Positions 1-13,193 of a DNA stretch of 64,000 bases are shown here, one piece after another (position 1 is the stretch's first letter; every line of letters begins with the position of its first letter). The notes beneath the pieces were generated by a model. It was not told the origin of the DNA. It saw only the letters and a list, made by a program, of their open reading frames with translations, and searched no databases. The stretch lies in contig NZ_CP116009.1 of the NCBI RefSeq assembly GCF_027941915.1, forward strand, positions 3,224,001 to 3,288,000, in the 5' to 3' direction. This DNA comes from Ramlibacter tataouinensis (lineage in GTDB: Bacteria; Pseudomonadota; Gammaproteobacteria; Burkholderiales; Burkholderiaceae_C). The translations under genes and the position numbers were made by a program.

Positions 1-242
1 GCCTGCGGTTCCTCGTACACGCGCTCGCGCATGCGCTCGCGGTCCAGCGCGCCCTCGGGGGTGATGAACGCCGGCCCGAAACGGGCAGCGATGGCGGCAA
101 TGGCGGCGCCGCCGGCGGCGGTGGTCGAACGCGAGATGGCGTCGGCGTCGATGACGGCCGCGCCCGCCGCCGCCAGCATCTGCAGCACCGTGCTCTTGCC
201 GCTGCCGATGCCGCCGGTCAGGCCGATGCGCATCGCAGGCAT
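1..242 (-). CDS. coaE: Dephospho-CoA kinase, N-terminal part (cut by window edge)
   Basis: Catalyses the last step of coenzyme A synthesis, ATP-dependent phosphorylation of the 3'-hydroxyl of dephospho-CoA, in the cytoplasm. About 80 codons are visible and the C-terminus lies beyond the left edge. The N-terminus reads MPAMRIGLTGGIGSGKST, giving a P-loop at residues 10-18, followed by the DAD acidic pair (residues 32-34) typical of CoaE. ATG at 242 is used. An in-frame ATG three codons later (233) is an equally good start. It begins two bases after the pilD stop, in the same order as the pilB-pilC-pilD-coaE cluster of pseudomonads and other proteobacteria. Confidence 0.93.
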   Translation of the reverse strand, partial: MPAMRIGLTGGIGSGKSTVLQMLAAAGAAVIDADAISRSTTAAGGAAIAAIAARFGPAFITPEGALDRERMRERVYEEPQ

Positions 243-244
243 GG

Positions 245-1084
245 CTACAGGCCGACCGCGCGCAGGATCGACGAGGGGCCGAACACCAGCGCCGTCAGGC
301 CGGCGCCAGCCAGGAAGGGCCCGAACGGGATGGCGCCGCCTTCGCGCAGGTTGTCGGAGAGCTTCATTGCGATGCCGATGATCGCGCCGATCACCGAGGC
401 CATCAGCACCATGGGGATCAACGCTTGCCAGCCGAACCAGGCGCCGAGCGCGGCGAACAGCTTGAAGTCGCCGTAGCCCATGCCTTCCTTGCCGGTCAGC
501 AGCTTGAAACCCTGGTAGACCAGCCACAGCGACAGGTAGCCCGCCACCGCCCCCCACAGCGACTGCTGCAGCGTCAGGCCGTTCCAGCGCAGCGCGGCGG
601 CGATCAGGCCGGCCCACACCAGCGGCAGCGTGATGTCGTCCGGCAGCAGCGTGGTGTCCCAGTCGATCAGGGCCAGGGCGAGCAGGGCCGCGGCGAAGCC
701 GCACCAGGCCGCAGCCGTCCAGCTGATACCCCACTTCCAGCCGCAGAACGCAAAAAATCCGGCGGTGGCGATCTCCACCAGCGGATAACGCAAGCCGATC
801 GGCGTGCCGCAGGAGGAGCACTTGCCGCGCAAGGCCAGGTAGCTCAGCACGGGGATGTTCTCGTACCAGCGGATCGCATGGCCGCAGTTGCGGCAGCGCG
901 AGCGCGGCCGCACCAGGTTGAACGGCTCGGCCGGCGCCGGCGCCTGCCCGGCCAGCTCGGCGCATTCGGCCGCCCACTGCCGCTCCAGCATCCGGGGCAG
1001 CCGGTGGATGACGACGTTCAGGAAGCTGCCCACCAGCAACCCCAGGACGCCGGCCAGCACGGCGCCCGCTTCGACGGGAAACAT
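245..1084 (-). CDS. pilD: Type IV prepilin leader peptidase / N-methyltransferase
   Basis: Inner-membrane aspartic peptidase that cleaves the leader of type IV prepilins and pseudopilins and N-methylates the new N-terminus. At 279 aa it has family length. The N-terminal cytoplasmic domain has two CxxC pairs (C64/C67 and C89/C92), as expected for the bifunctional form. The peptidase half has the acidic LPDD motif near residue 150 and GYGD at 203-206, embedded in several hydrophobic helices. Its ATG shares one base with the pilC stop (TGATG), so translation is probably coupled to pilC. A PilD of this type usually also processes type II secretion pseudopilins encoded elsewhere. Confidence 0.96.
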   Translation of the reverse strand: MFPVEAGAVLAGVLGLLVGSFLNVVIHRLPRMLERQWAAECAELAGQAPAPAEPFNLVRPRSRCRNCGHAIRWYENIPVLSYLALRGKCSSCGTPIGLRYPLVEIATAGFFAFCGWKWGISWTAAAWCGFAAALLALALIDWDTTLLPDDITLPLVWAGLIAAALRWNGLTLQQSLWGAVAGYLSLWLVYQGFKLLTGKEGMGYGDFKLFAALGAWFGWQALIPMVLMASVIGAIIGIAMKLSDNLREGGAIPFGPFLAGAGLTALVFGPSSILRAVGL

Positions 1085-2301
1085 CAGACGACTGCGCCGA
1101 GCTTGAAGATGGGCAGGTACATCGAGACCACGATGCCGCCGATCAGGCCGCCGAGGAACACGATGATGATCGGCTCCATCAGGCTGGACAGGCCGGCCAC
1201 CATGTCATCGACCTCCGACTCGTAGAAGTCGGCCGCCTTGCCCAGCATGTGGTCGATCGAGCCGGACTCCTCGCCGATGGCGCACATCTGCAGCACCATG
1301 GTCGGGAACACGTTGGCATTGGTCATGGCCGCTGTCAGGCTGGTGCCGGTGGACACCTCCTGCTGGATCTTCTCGGTGGCCGTCTGGTAGACCGAATTGC
1401 CCGAAGCGCCGCCCACCGAGTCGAGGGCTTCCACCAGCGGCACGCCGGCGGCGAACATGGTGGCCAGGGTGCGGGTCCAGCGGGCGATCACCGATTTGTA
1501 GACCAGGTCGCCGAACACCGGCAGCTGGAGCATCACCCGGTCCATGAACATCTGCACCTTCTCGTTGCGCTTCCAGGCCTGCATGAAGAAGTACAGGCCG
1601 CCGCCGATGCCGCCGAAGATCAGCCACCAGTACTGAACGAAGTACTCGCTGACGGCCATGACGAACAGCGTGGGCGCGGGCAGGTCGGCGCCGAACGAGG
1701 TGAACACCTCCTTGAAGGCCGGAATCACGAAGATCATGATCACCGCCACCACCACGAACGCCACCACCACCACCGAGATCGGGTACATCAGCGCCGACTT
1801 GATCTTGGACTTGATGCCCTCGGTCTTTTCCATGTAGACCGCCAGGCGGTCGAGCAGCGTCTCCAGGATGCCGGCGGCCTCGCCGGCCTCGACCAGGTTG
1901 CAGTACAGGTTGTCGAAGTACAGCGGGAACTTGCGGAACGCGGCCGACAGCGAGGTGCCGGTCTCGACGTCGGTGCGGATGTCGTTGAGCAGCTTGGCCA
2001 CGCTCGGGTTGGCATTGCCGCGGCCGACGATGTCGAACGCCTGCAGCAGCGGCACGCCCGCCTTCATCATGGTGGCGAGCTGCCGGGTGAAGATCGCGAT
2101 GTCCTTGGGCTTGATCTTCTGGCCGGCGCGCATGCGGCGCTTCTTGATCTTGCTGGGCGTGATGCCCTGCCGGCGCAGGGTCGCCTGGACCTGGTTCTCG
2201 CCGGCCGCGCGGGTTTCGCCGCGAACCTGCTTGCCATTGCGGTCGCGGCCCTCCCATTCGAAGACGAACTCGGTGACCTTCGCTGCTGATGCCGTCGCCA
2301 T
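1084..2301 (-). CDS. pilC: Type IV pilus inner-membrane platform protein PilC
   Basis: Polytopic inner-membrane protein that forms the platform on which the PilB/PilT motors act during pilus assembly. The 405-aa product begins MATASAAKVTEFVFEWEGRD. The start at 2301 is preceded by a strong AGGAGG ribosome binding site. The open frame extends further upstream, but that part is antisense-like shadow overlapping pilB. Two T2SSF domains are visible, each opening with a conserved segment (IAIFTRQLATMMKAGVPLLQ near residue 70; ARWTRTLATMFAAGVPLVEA near 270) and each followed by long hydrophobic helices (about 170-195 and 380-402). It lies between pilB and pilD. Confidence 0.96.
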   Translation of the reverse strand: MATASAAKVTEFVFEWEGRDRNGKQVRGETRAAGENQVQATLRRQGITPSKIKKRRMRAGQKIKPKDIAIFTRQLATMMKAGVPLLQAFDIVGRGNANPSVAKLLNDIRTDVETGTSLSAAFRKFPLYFDNLYCNLVEAGEAAGILETLLDRLAVYMEKTEGIKSKIKSALMYPISVVVVAFVVVAVIMIFVIPAFKEVFTSFGADLPAPTLFVMAVSEYFVQYWWLIFGGIGGGLYFFMQAWKRNEKVQMFMDRVMLQLPVFGDLVYKSVIARWTRTLATMFAAGVPLVEALDSVGGASGNSVYQTATEKIQQEVSTGTSLTAAMTNANVFPTMVLQMCAIGEESGSIDHMLGKAADFYESEVDDMVAGLSSLMEPIIIVFLGGLIGGIVVSMYLPIFKLGAVV

Positions 2302-2333
2302 GAAGGGATCCTCCTCTTGTACTGCCGGGTGGC

Positions 2334-4073
<1,740 letters not shown>

Positions 4074-4229
4074 CGTGGGTGGGAAGTCAGGTCCCCGCTC
4101 GGGCGAGGGACAGCCAGCTGATCATCGCCGAAAGCCCAACCGGTGTAAATCTTGCGTGTGGCGCCCGGCGCGAAGGCAGTCGCCGCAGCGCGGCGCTGTC
4201 GCGCAGGAAGTCACTTGGGAAGGGAAACC

Positions 4230-4306
4230 TGGTCGGGGTGAGAGGATTCGAACCTCCGGCCTCTACGTCCCGAACGTAGCGCTCTACCAGGCTAAGCTAC
4301 ACCCCG
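4230..4306 (-). tRNA. tRNA-Pro (anticodon CGG)
   Basis: A 77-nt cloverleaf reads on the minus strand. The acceptor arms are CGGGGTG and CACCCCG, with C1-G72 as in proline tRNAs. The D arm contains AGCTTAGCCTGGTAGAGC. The anticodon stem CTACG/CGTAG encloses loop TTCGGGA, so the anticodon is CGG, reading CCG. The T arm contains GGTTCGAATCC. The discriminator is A and the 3' CCA is encoded (TGG at 4230-4232 on the plus strand). It stands alone between ispB and pilB, both on the same strand. Confidence 0.95.
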
Positions 4307-4345
4307 ATTGCCGCTCGCGGGGCGCCGCAGTCAGATCCTTGCGAA

Positions 4346-5329
4346 TCAGTTGCGACGCTCGAGCAGCTGAGCCGCCAATTGTACCAAACCCTCGGAGTAG
4401 TTATTGCGCGGCAGGCGTTGCGCGCACGCGACCGCGCGTCGCGCCTCGGACGCCGCGGCGGCGCGCGTGACCTCCAGCGCGCCGGTCTCGCGCACGATCG
4501 CCACGATGGCGTCGAGCTCGCGCGTGGCGCCGTTCTCGATGGCGTGCCGGATCAGATCGCGCTGCTGCGGCGTGCCGCGCGCCATGGCGGCGATCAGCGG
4601 CAGCGTGGCCTTGCCCTCGCGCAGATCGTCGCCCAGGTTCTTGCCCATCTCGTGGCTGTCGCCGTCGTAGTCGAGCACGTCGTCGATCACCTGAAACGCG
4701 GTGCCCAGCGCCTGGCCGTACTCGGCGCTGGCTTCTTCCAGCCCGGCGTCGGCACCGGCCAGCACCGCGCCCAGGCGCGCGCTGGCCTCGAACAGCTTGG
4801 CGGTCTTGGAGCGGATCACGCGCAGGTAGCCCGCTTCGTCGAGCGAGGCATCGTGCATGTTCATCAGCTGCAGCACCTCGCCCTCGGCGATCACGTTGGT
4901 GGCATCGGCGAGGATGGCCATCACGCGCATGTCCTGGGCGTCCAGCATCATCTGGAAGGCGCGCGAGTACAGGAAGTCGCCCACCAGCACGCTGGCCGGG
5001 TTGCCGAAGCTCTCGTTGGCGGTGGCGCGGCCGCGGCGCAGGGTCGATTCGTCGACCACGTCGTCGTGCAGCAGCGTGGCGGTGTGGATGAACTCCACCA
5101 CGGCGGCCAGGTTGAAGCGCTGCGGTCCCGTGTGGCCCAGCGCGGCGCTCACCAGCAGCAGCAGGGCGGGGCGCAGGCGCTTGCCGCCGGCCGAGATGAT
5201 GTAGCGGGAAACCTGGCCGACCAGGGGAACGCCGGAATCCAGGCGCCGGGCGATGACTGCATCGACTTCATGCATGTCATCGGAGATCAGGGAGAGCACC
5301 GAGGCGGTGCGGGCGGCGGGGTCAGTCAA
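4346..5329 (-). CDS. ispB: Polyprenyl (octaprenyl) diphosphate synthase
   Basis: Trans-prenyltransferase that condenses isopentenyl diphosphate units to make the C40-type side chain of ubiquinone. Both Asp-rich motifs are present: the first, DDVVDES, follows the LLH segment, and the second is DDVLDYDGD. The frame is open to an ATG at 5404, but I prefer the TTG at 5329 (327 aa, [18 protein letters not shown]). A perfect TATAAT on this strand at 5357-5352 would start transcription near 5345, inside the longer frame. Homologue N-termini also begin about here. The gene is divergent from rplU, the order usual in Burkholderiales. Confidence 0.9.
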   Translation of the reverse strand: MTDPAARTASVLSLISDDMHEVDAVIARRLDSGVPLVGQVSRYIISAGGKRLRPALLLLVSAALGHTGPQRFNLAAVVEFIHTATLLHDDVVDESTLRRGRATANESFGNPASVLVGDFLYSRAFQMMLDAQDMRVMAILADATNVIAEGEVLQLMNMHDASLDEAGYLRVIRSKTAKLFEASARLGAVLAGADAGLEEASAEYGQALGTAFQVIDDVLDYDGDSHEMGKNLGDDLREGKATLPLIAAMARGTPQQRDLIRHAIENGATRELDAIVAIVRETGALEVTRAAAASEARRAVACAQRLPRNNYSEGLVQLAAQLLERRN

Positions 5330-5351
5330 GGCGGATACGGCAGTTGACCCG

Positions 5352-5357
5352 ATTATA
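5352..5357 (-). promoter_or_regulatory. Predicted -10 box of the ispB promoter
   Basis: A perfect TATAAT reads leftward. No convincing -35 hexamer sits 16-18 bp upstream. The predicted start of transcription near 5345 lies downstream of the ATG at 5404 and upstream of the TTG at 5329, and so decides the preferred ispB start. In such GC-rich DNA a perfect hexamer is unlikely by chance. Confidence 0.5.
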
Positions 5358-5410
5358 GGAAGCGCTCCGACGGGCTCCCGGGCTGTCGGGTTAGTGGCCG
5401 CCAACTATGC

Positions 5411-5416
5411 TATAGT
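5411..5416 (+). promoter_or_regulatory. Predicted -10 box of the rplU-rpmA promoter
   Basis: TATAGT (5/6 to consensus) sits in an AT-rich patch between ispB and rplU. The -35 region is weak. The predicted start near 5423 falls immediately before the leader hairpin at 5425-5446. Confidence 0.4.
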
Positions 5417-5424
5417 GTCGGGCT

Positions 5425-5446
5425 CTCCGGGAAATCCGTCCCGGAG
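5425..5446 (+). promoter_or_regulatory. Hairpin in the rplU leader
   Basis: CTCCGGGA and TCCCGGAG form a perfect 8-bp stem around a 6-nt loop (AATCCG). It lies 22 nt upstream of the rplU ATG and at the predicted 5' end of the mRNA. It could stabilise the message or act in ribosomal-protein autoregulation. I cannot match it to a named L21 leader family. Confidence 0.45.
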
Positions 5447-5468
5447 TTCCCGTTTTCATGAGGTCCAT

Positions 5469-5780
5469 ATGTACGCGGTCATAAAAACCGGCGGCAAGCA
5501 GTATCGCGTTGCTTCCGGCGAGAAGATCAAAGTAGAACAGATTGCTGCGGACGTAGGCCAGGAAATCGTGATCGACCAGGTGCTGGCTGTCGGCAACGGC
5601 AGCGACCTGAAGATCGGCACGCCCCTGGTGTCCGGCGCCACCGTCAAGGCCACGGTCGTCGCCCACGGCAAGCACGACAAGGTGCGCATCTTCAAGATGC
5701 GTCGCCGCAAGCACTACCAGAAGCGCCAGGGGCACCGCCAGCAGTTCACCGAGCTGCAGATCGGCGCCATCGCGGCCTAA
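5469..5780 (+). CDS. rplU: 50S ribosomal protein L21
   Basis: Component of the large ribosomal subunit that binds 23S rRNA next to L20. The 103-aa protein has the expected length and starts [14 protein letters not shown], the L21 signature, with the basic RNA-binding segment [18 protein letters not shown] near residues 77-94. It is followed after 19 bp by rpmA, and both are placed upstream of obgE, an arrangement conserved across most proteobacteria. A leader hairpin precedes it. Confidence 0.98.
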   Translation: MYAVIKTGGKQYRVASGEKIKVEQIAADVGQEIVIDQVLAVGNGSDLKIGTPLVSGATVKATVVAHGKHDKVRIFKMRRRKHYQKRQGHRQQFTELQIGAIAA

Positions 5781-5799
5781 CGACTGACTGGAGTTTGAA

Positions 5800-6057
5800 A
5801 TGGCACAGAAAAAAGGCGGCGGCTCTACGCGCAACGGGCGGGATTCCCAGCCCAAGATGCTCGGCGTCAAGGCGTTCGGCGGCGAGCTGATCAGCGCCGG
5901 ATCCATCATCGTGCGCCAGCGCGGCACCAAGTTCCACCCGGGCTCCAACGTCGGCGTGGGCCGCGACCACACCCTGTTCGCGCTGGTCGACGGCCGGGTT
6001 CAGTTCGCCACCAAGGGCGCGCTGAGCAAGCACACGGTCAACGTGGTCCCGGCGTAA
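5800..6057 (+). CDS. rpmA: 50S ribosomal protein L27
   Basis: Large-subunit protein whose N-terminus reaches the peptidyl transferase centre. The 85-aa sequence begins [19 protein letters not shown], so the N-terminus needs no proteolytic trimming, unlike Firmicute L27. GGAG lies 8 nt upstream of the ATG. It is co-transcribed with rplU and followed by a Rho-independent terminator before obgE. Confidence 0.98.
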   Translation: MAQKKGGGSTRNGRDSQPKMLGVKAFGGELISAGSIIVRQRGTKFHPGSNVGVGRDHTLFALVDGRVQFATKGALSKHTVNVVPA

Positions 6058-8372
<2,315 letters not shown>

Positions 8373-8382
8373 GCGCGGGGGG

Positions 8383-8898
8383 TCAGCGCATCTCGGAACG
8401 GAAGCGGGTGTCGACCGGAGCCGCCAGGTCGCGGGCGATGCGGTCCGCCGATTGATTGGGCCCGTGGCCCATGCAGGCGCCGGTGCGGGCGATCGTCAGC
8501 GTGTGCAGGCGCGCACCGTTGCCGCTGCCCTGGATCGGCTTCCATTCCCGGTCCGCCACCGGGCTCCACTGGTCGCCCGAAGAGCGGGCGTAGACGGTCG
8601 ATTCCGCCGTGTTGCAGCGCAAGCCCTCGTACAGCGCACTGACGGTGCCGCTGTCGCTGCGGGCCACCACCACGTAGCGCACCACGCCGTCCGCGCCCAG
8701 GCTGATCGAAGCCGGATCCACGCCCCAGCGCAGCACCGAGCTGCGCATCTCGATCGGAATCAGCCCGGTGGTGCGCACGGCGGGCGGGGGCGGCGGGGCG
8801 GCTTCCTTCCAGTCCGGATCCCGCTCCAGCCATTGCGCCTGCGCCAGCGATCCGCACAGGGCCAGGACCAGGGCAAGGTGAGCTGCGTTAGTTCGCAC
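8383..8898 (-). CDS. CNP1-like family exported protein
   Basis: Predicted secreted or periplasmic protein of 171 aa with a cleavable signal peptide ([20 protein letters not shown], cleavage probably near AQA-QW). A proline run (PPPPPAV) follows, then a compact domain resembling the CNP1-like family found next to rppH in Burkholderiales and Neisseriales. Its function is unknown. The start is GTG at 8898, supported by a well-spaced GGAGG. It overlaps the end of rppH by 11 bp, so the two genes are probably coupled. It converges with proB. Confidence 0.78.
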   Translation of the reverse strand: MRTNAAHLALVLALCGSLAQAQWLERDPDWKEAAPPPPPAVRTTGLIPIEMRSSVLRWGVDPASISLGADGVVRYVVVARSDSGTVSALYEGLRCNTAESTVYARSSGDQWSPVADREWKPIQGSGNGARLHTLTIARTGACMGHGPNQSADRIARDLAAPVDTRFRSEMR

Positions 8899-9541
8899 GG
8901 TTGCCTCCGGCTGTCCGCGCTTGCAGCGCCGACTGCGGATCGGGCTCGAAAGTGGCGCCCGGCGGCAGTTCGAAGGAGGGGCCCGGTGCCATGGCGTCCA
9001 CGGCCGGCTCGTGCGGCGCCGGGTCGCGCGAGCGCATGCCGCTGCGCAGGTAGCGGTTGCGGTGGTCGTGGCGCGGCACGTAGCGGGCCAGCTCGGTCAG
9101 CGCCATCTCATAGACGCCGCGCTTGAATTCGACCACCACGTCCAGCGGCACCCAGTAGTCGTTCCAGCGCCAGGCGTCGAACTCGGGATGGTTGGTGGCC
9201 CGCAGGTTCAGGTTCCAGTCCTGGCCCGTCAGCTGCAGCAGATACCAGATCTGCTTCTGACCCTTGTAGTGGCCGCGGGCGTCGCGTCGGATGTAGCGGT
9301 CGGGCACCTCATAGCGTAACCAGTCGCGCGTGCGCGCGATGATGCGCACGTGCTCGGGCATGAGGCCAACCTCTTCGTGCAGCTCGCGGAACATCGCCTG
9401 TTCCGGCGTCTCGCCGCGATCGATCCCGCCTTGCGGAAACTGCCAGCTGTGGGTGCGGATTCGCTTGCCCCAGAACACCTGGTTTTTCTGGTTGAGCAGG
9501 ATGATGCCGACGTTGGGCCTGAAGCCGTCCCGGTCAAGCAT
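8888..9541 (-). CDS. rppH: RNA pyrophosphohydrolase (Nudix)
   Basis: Removes pyrophosphate from the 5' triphosphate end of mRNAs, which opens them to 5'-monophosphate-dependent cleavage by RNase E (rne is also in this window). The start [15 protein letters not shown] at 9541 matches the family. The longer frame to 9601 would lie upstream of the predicted promoter. The Nudix box is complete: [20 protein letters not shown] followed by VGL, near residues 38-60. At 217 aa it is longer than the E. coli enzyme because of a proline-rich C-terminal extension of about 50 residues. Confidence 0.95.
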   Translation of the reverse strand: MLDRDGFRPNVGIILLNQKNQVFWGKRIRTHSWQFPQGGIDRGETPEQAMFRELHEEVGLMPEHVRIIARTRDWLRYEVPDRYIRRDARGHYKGQKQIWYLLQLTGQDWNLNLRATNHPEFDAWRWNDYWVPLDVVVEFKRGVYEMALTELARYVPRHDHRNRYLRSGMRSRDPAPHEPAVDAMAPGPSFELPPGATFEPDPQSALQARTAGGNRAN

Positions 9542-9571
9542 AATCAAACCCCAAACTTTTGAACTGAGTCC

Positions 9572-9601
9572 ATTATGCACGCCACCTTGCGCGTGCGCCA
9601 A
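9572..9601 (-). promoter_or_regulatory. Predicted sigma-70 promoter of rppH
   Basis: Reading leftward, TTGGCG (9601-9596) and CATAAT (9577-9572) are separated by 18 bp, and TG precedes the -10 by one base (extended -10). Transcription would start near 9565, 24 nt before the rppH ATG, and this supports the short rppH start. Confidence 0.5.
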
Positions 9602-9639
9602 GGCGCTCAGCAGCTCCCGCGTCCCGCCTGTCTCCCCGA

Positions 9640-11385
9640 ATGAAAGCCTCCCAGTTCCTGATCTCCACGCTCAAGGAAGCGCCTGCCGATGCCGAGGTGG
9701 TCAGCCACCAGCTGATGATGCGGGCGGGCATGGTCAGGAAGCTCGGCGCCGGCATCTACACCTGGATGCCCATGGGCCTGCGCGTGGTGCGCAAGATCGA
9801 GGCGATCGTGCGGGAGGAAATGAACCGCGCCGGCGCGGTGGAACTGCTCATGCCCGTGGTGCAGCCGGCGGAGTACTGGCAGGAGACTGGCCGCTGGTCG
9901 AAGATGGGCCCCGAGCTGATGCGGGTGAAGGACCGCCACGAGCGAGACTTCATCATCCAGCCCACCAGCGAGGAAGTGGTCACCGACATCGCGCGGCAGG
10001 AGCTGCGCAGCTACAAGCAGCTGCCGAAGAACCTGTACCACATCCAGACCAAGTTCCGTGACGAGCGGCGGCCGCGCTTCGGCGTGATGCGCAGCCGCGA
10101 GTTCATCATGAAGGACGCCTACAGCTTCGACCGCGACGTGGCGTCGGCCAAGGCCAGCTACCAGGCGATGGCGCAGGCCTACCGCGCCATCTTCGACCGC
10201 TTCGGCCTGCGCTACCGCGCCGTGGCGGCCGACAGCGGCGCCATCGGCGGCGACCTGTCGGAGGAGTTCCAGGTGATCGCCGCCACCGGCGAGGACGCGG
10301 TGGTCTATTGCCCGGACAGTGCCTACGCCGCCAACCTGGAGAAGGCCGAAGCGCTGGCGCCGGCCGGTCCGCGGCCCGCTGCAGCGCAGGCCCTGGAGAA
10401 GACGCCGACCCCGGGCAAGAGCACCTGCCCCGACGTCGCCCAACTGCTCGGGCTGCCGCTGCAGCGCACCGTCAAGTCGCTGGTGCTGGCCACCGATCAG
10501 CTCGACGATGCGGGCACGGTCGTCAAGTCGCAGGTGTGGCTGCTGCTGCTGCGCGGCGACCACGACATGAACGAGATCAAGGTCGGCAAGGTGCCCGGCC
10601 TCGACAAGGGCTTCCGCTTCGCCACCACGACAGAGATCCTCGAGCACTTCGGCACGCCGCCCGGCTACCTGGGGCCGATCGGGCTGAAGCAACCGGTGCG
10701 CATCGTCGCCGACCGCGAGGTCGCCGTCATGGCCGACTGGGTGTGCGGCGCCAACGAGGAAGACTTCCACCTGACCGGCGTGAACTGGGGCCGCGACCTG
10801 CCCGAGCCCGATGCCGTGGCCGACCTGCGCAACGTGGTCGAGGGCGACCCCTCGCCCGACGGCAAGGGCCGGCTGGCGATCGAGCGCGGCATCGAGGTCG
10901 GCCACGTGTTCTACCTCGGCACCAAGTACAGCGAGCCGATGCAGGCCACCTTCCTCGACGAGGCCGGCAAGCCGCAGCCGATGGAGATGGGCTGCTACGG
11001 CATCGGCGTCACCCGCCTGCCGGCCGCCGCCATCGAGCAGAACCACGATGCGCGCGGCATCATCTGGCCCGATGCGATTGCGCCCTTCACGGTGGTGATC
11101 TGCCCGATCGGCATGGACCGCAGCCCCGCGGTGCGCGAAGCCGCGCAGCAGCTGCACGACCAACTGGCAGCGGCCGGCGTCGACGTGATGCTGGACGACC
11201 GGGGCGAGCGCCCGGGTGCCATGTTCGCCGACTGGGAGCTGATCGGCGTGCCGCACCGGGTGGTGATCTCCGAGCGCGGCCTGAAGGAAGGCCAGCTCGA
11301 ATACCAGCACCGGCGCGATTCCGCGGCCACGCAGGTGCCGGCCGCCCAGGTGGTGGAGTTCCTGCACGGCCGCCTGCAGGCGTGA
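9640..11385 (+). CDS. proS: Prolyl-tRNA synthetase (bacterial type)
   Basis: Class II aminoacyl-tRNA synthetase that charges tRNA-Pro. The 581-aa protein has motif 1 ([16 protein letters not shown]), motif 2 ([19 protein letters not shown]) and motif 3 ([18 protein letters not shown]). The editing (INS) insertion domain lies between about 230 and 395, and the C-terminal anticodon-binding domain ends with [20 protein letters not shown]. This is the long bacterial form with cis editing of Ala-tRNA-Pro. It is followed by a coupled lytic transglycosylase gene (GTGA overlap). Confidence 0.97.
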   Translation: MKASQFLISTLKEAPADAEVVSHQLMMRAGMVRKLGAGIYTWMPMGLRVVRKIEAIVREEMNRAGAVELLMPVVQPAEYWQETGRWSKMGPELMRVKDRHERDFIIQPTSEEVVTDIARQELRSYKQLPKNLYHIQTKFRDERRPRFGVMRSREFIMKDAYSFDRDVASAKASYQAMAQAYRAIFDRFGLRYRAVAADSGAIGGDLSEEFQVIAATGEDAVVYCPDSAYAANLEKAEALAPAGPRPAAAQALEKTPTPGKSTCPDVAQLLGLPLQRTVKSLVLATDQLDDAGTVVKSQVWLLLLRGDHDMNEIKVGKVPGLDKGFRFATTTEILEHFGTPPGYLGPIGLKQPVRIVADREVAVMADWVCGANEEDFHLTGVNWGRDLPEPDAVADLRNVVEGDPSPDGKGRLAIERGIEVGHVFYLGTKYSEPMQATFLDEAGKPQPMEMGCYGIGVTRLPAAAIEQNHDARGIIWPDAIAPFTVVICPIGMDRSPAVREAAQQLHDQLAAAGVDVMLDDRGERPGAMFADWELIGVPHRVVISERGLKEGQLEYQHRRDSAATQVPAAQVVEFLHGRLQA

Positions 11386-12044
11386 TCGGCCGGCGCGGGG
11401 CGCTCGCGCTGCTGGCGAGCGGCGCCGCACCCTGGTCGCTGGCCCCGGCCCATGCCGGCGCGCAGATCGAGGAGCCGCTGGCCGATTCGGTTCGCACCGC
11501 CCTCAGTTCCGCCATCGCCAACTCGGCGCCGCCGGTTCCTGAATTCCCCGACACCGAATCCCGCCTGGCCTACCTGCGCTGGCTCGGCGCCCTGAGCCCG
11601 CTGCTGGCGCGCCGCAAGGTCGACTGGCGCGAGCGCAAGGAGTTCCTGCAGACGGTCTGGTACGAGAGCAGGCGCGCCGGCCTCGACACCGGCCTGGTGC
11701 TCGGCCTGATCCAGGTCGAGAGCGCGTTCCGCAAGTTCGCGGTCAGCCGCGTGGGCGCGCGCGGCTACATGCAGGTGATGCCGTTCTGGAGCCGGCTGAT
11801 CGGCGACGGCGACCCCGGCAAGCTGTTCCACATGCAGACCAACCTGCGCTTTGGCTGCGTGATCCTGCGGCACTACATCGAGCGCGAGCGCGGCGACCTG
11901 ATCATGGCGCTGGGCCGCTACAACGGCAGCCGCGGCAAGCCGCAGTACCCGAACGCCGTGTTCGCGGCCAGCCGGCGCTGGCACTTCACCGACCCCGGCT
12001 TGCCCAAGGCGGCGCCGTCGCCCGCTGCCGGCGCCGGCAACTAG
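11382..12044 (+). CDS. Lytic transglycosylase, SLT domain
   Basis: Predicted periplasmic peptidoglycan lytic transglycosylase. The 220-aa protein starts at GTG 11382, overlapping the proS stop by four bases. The N-terminus ([20 protein letters not shown]) is a signal peptide with twin arginines. The SLT catalytic core is visible: [13 protein letters not shown] contains the general acid Glu (E113), followed by [17 protein letters not shown] and [15 protein letters not shown]. The size and the absence of LysM or superhelical domains suggest a small soluble enzyme of the kind found downstream of proS in Burkholderiales. Confidence 0.88.
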   Translation: MIGRRGALALLASGAAPWSLAPAHAGAQIEEPLADSVRTALSSAIANSAPPVPEFPDTESRLAYLRWLGALSPLLARRKVDWRERKEFLQTVWYESRRAGLDTGLVLGLIQVESAFRKFAVSRVGARGYMQVMPFWSRLIGDGDPGKLFHMQTNLRFGCVILRHYIERERGDLIMALGRYNGSRGKPQYPNAVFAASRRWHFTDPGLPKAAPSPAAGAGN

Positions 12045-12047
12045 CGC

Positions 12048-13046
12048 CTACTGCAGGAAGCCGATCCGCCCCTTGCCCGAGCCGGGCCTGGGCAGGTCGC
12101 CGACGGCGATTTCGTCGCGCTGGTCCAGCCGGGCGTTGCCGAAGGCGGTCATGAGGGCGCGGCGCATCTCGCGCGGGGCCAGTTCCGCCAGCTGCTCGAG
12201 CACGGCATCGGCCGGTTCCGGCTGGAAGCGCGCGCCCCAGCCATGCTCGCCGCGGATGCTGCCATACAGGTTGCGCGCGATCCCGCGCGCGGCTTCCAGC
12301 GACGGCGGCTCGACCTCGAACACGTTCATGCGGTTGAGGATGGGCTCGGGAATGCTGCGCTCGTCGTTGGCGGTCAGGATCCAGATCACCTGGCTGGCGT
12401 CGATGGCGACCTCGGCGAATTCGTCGACGAAGGCTTGCGCGGTGTCGTGTTCCAGCAGCCCGTAGAGGGCGCCCAGCGGGTCGTACTGCGCATCGGCGGA
12501 TGCCTTGTCGATCTCATCGACCACGATCACCGGGTTGGCGTACTGGCCCTCGACCAGCGCCTCGAACACCTTGCCCGGCCGGGCTCCCTTCCACTGCGAA
12601 GAGGCGCCCGAGAGCAGCCAGCCGGCGGTCATCGAGCTCATGGGCACCAGGTTCATGCCGGTGCCCAGCAGGTCCGCCAGCTTGCGCGCGAAATGGGTCT
12701 TGCCGATGCCCGGCGGCCCGAGCAGCAGCATCGGCGTCACTTCTAGGCCATCGCGGCTGTCCTGCGACAGGGCCACGTGCCGCCTCACGTCGTCGAGCGC
12801 TTCAGTGAAGTTGGGCAGCTGCGCATAGAGCGCCGCCATGTCGGGAACGCCACTGGGCTTGACCTGGAAGCGCTCCGGGCCGCGCTCGAGCATGCGCTCG
12901 TAGGTGCTGCGCAGGCCCTCGTGGTCCTTGCCGGGCAGCTTGGCGAGCTTGCGCTCGACCTCGTGCGGGCGGAACACGTCGCGCACGTGCGCGATCGGAA
13001 GCCTGAACGACGGGGATGGGTGGGGCACCAGACTTCGGTTGTCCAT
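12048..13046 (-). CDS. AAA family ATPase, Lon-like module without protease domain
   Basis: Predicted AAA+ ATPase of 332 aa. Walker A is GPPGIGKT at 110-117 and Walker B VIVVDEID at 173-180. Sensor 1 is the TAND segment, the arginine finger region is ILNRMNVF, and the C-terminal lid ends near 320. The module resembles the ATPase part of Lon proteases (IPEPILNRM, PREMRRALMTA), but the Lon N-terminal domain and the Ser-Lys protease domain are missing. A good ribosome binding site (AGGAG) precedes the ATG. It converges with the transglycosylase gene with a 3-bp gap. The biological role is not known to me. Confidence 0.75.
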   Translation of the reverse strand: MDNRSLVPHPSPSFRLPIAHVRDVFRPHEVERKLAKLPGKDHEGLRSTYERMLERGPERFQVKPSGVPDMAALYAQLPNFTEALDDVRRHVALSQDSRDGLEVTPMLLLGPPGIGKTHFARKLADLLGTGMNLVPMSSMTAGWLLSGASSQWKGARPGKVFEALVEGQYANPVIVVDEIDKASADAQYDPLGALYGLLEHDTAQAFVDEFAEVAIDASQVIWILTANDERSIPEPILNRMNVFEVEPPSLEAARGIARNLYGSIRGEHGWGARFQPEPADAVLEQLAELAPREMRRALMTAFGNARLDQRDEIAVGDLPRPGSGKGRIGFLQ

Positions 13047-13193
13047 CGCGCTGACTCCTTGTTGCTCGGCTGCCGGTTCATTCCAGCATAGCCACGCCAG
13101 GAGTTCAATCGCGTGCGCCCGCAGCCGCGAAGTCTGTCGGGAAAATGCGAAGGTCCGCTGGCAGCCGGCGGCGACGGCTGCTGACGGACGGCG

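Noticed and set aside
4230-4306. Use of the tRNA-Pro gene as an integration site for a mobile element
   Set aside because: No direct repeat of the tRNA 3' end, no integrase and no foreign-looking genes are present on either side.
10308-12044. A 578-codon frame joining part of proS to the lytic transglycosylase
   Set aside because: The first two thirds are the wrong frame of proS. Only the part from GTG 11382 is a real gene.
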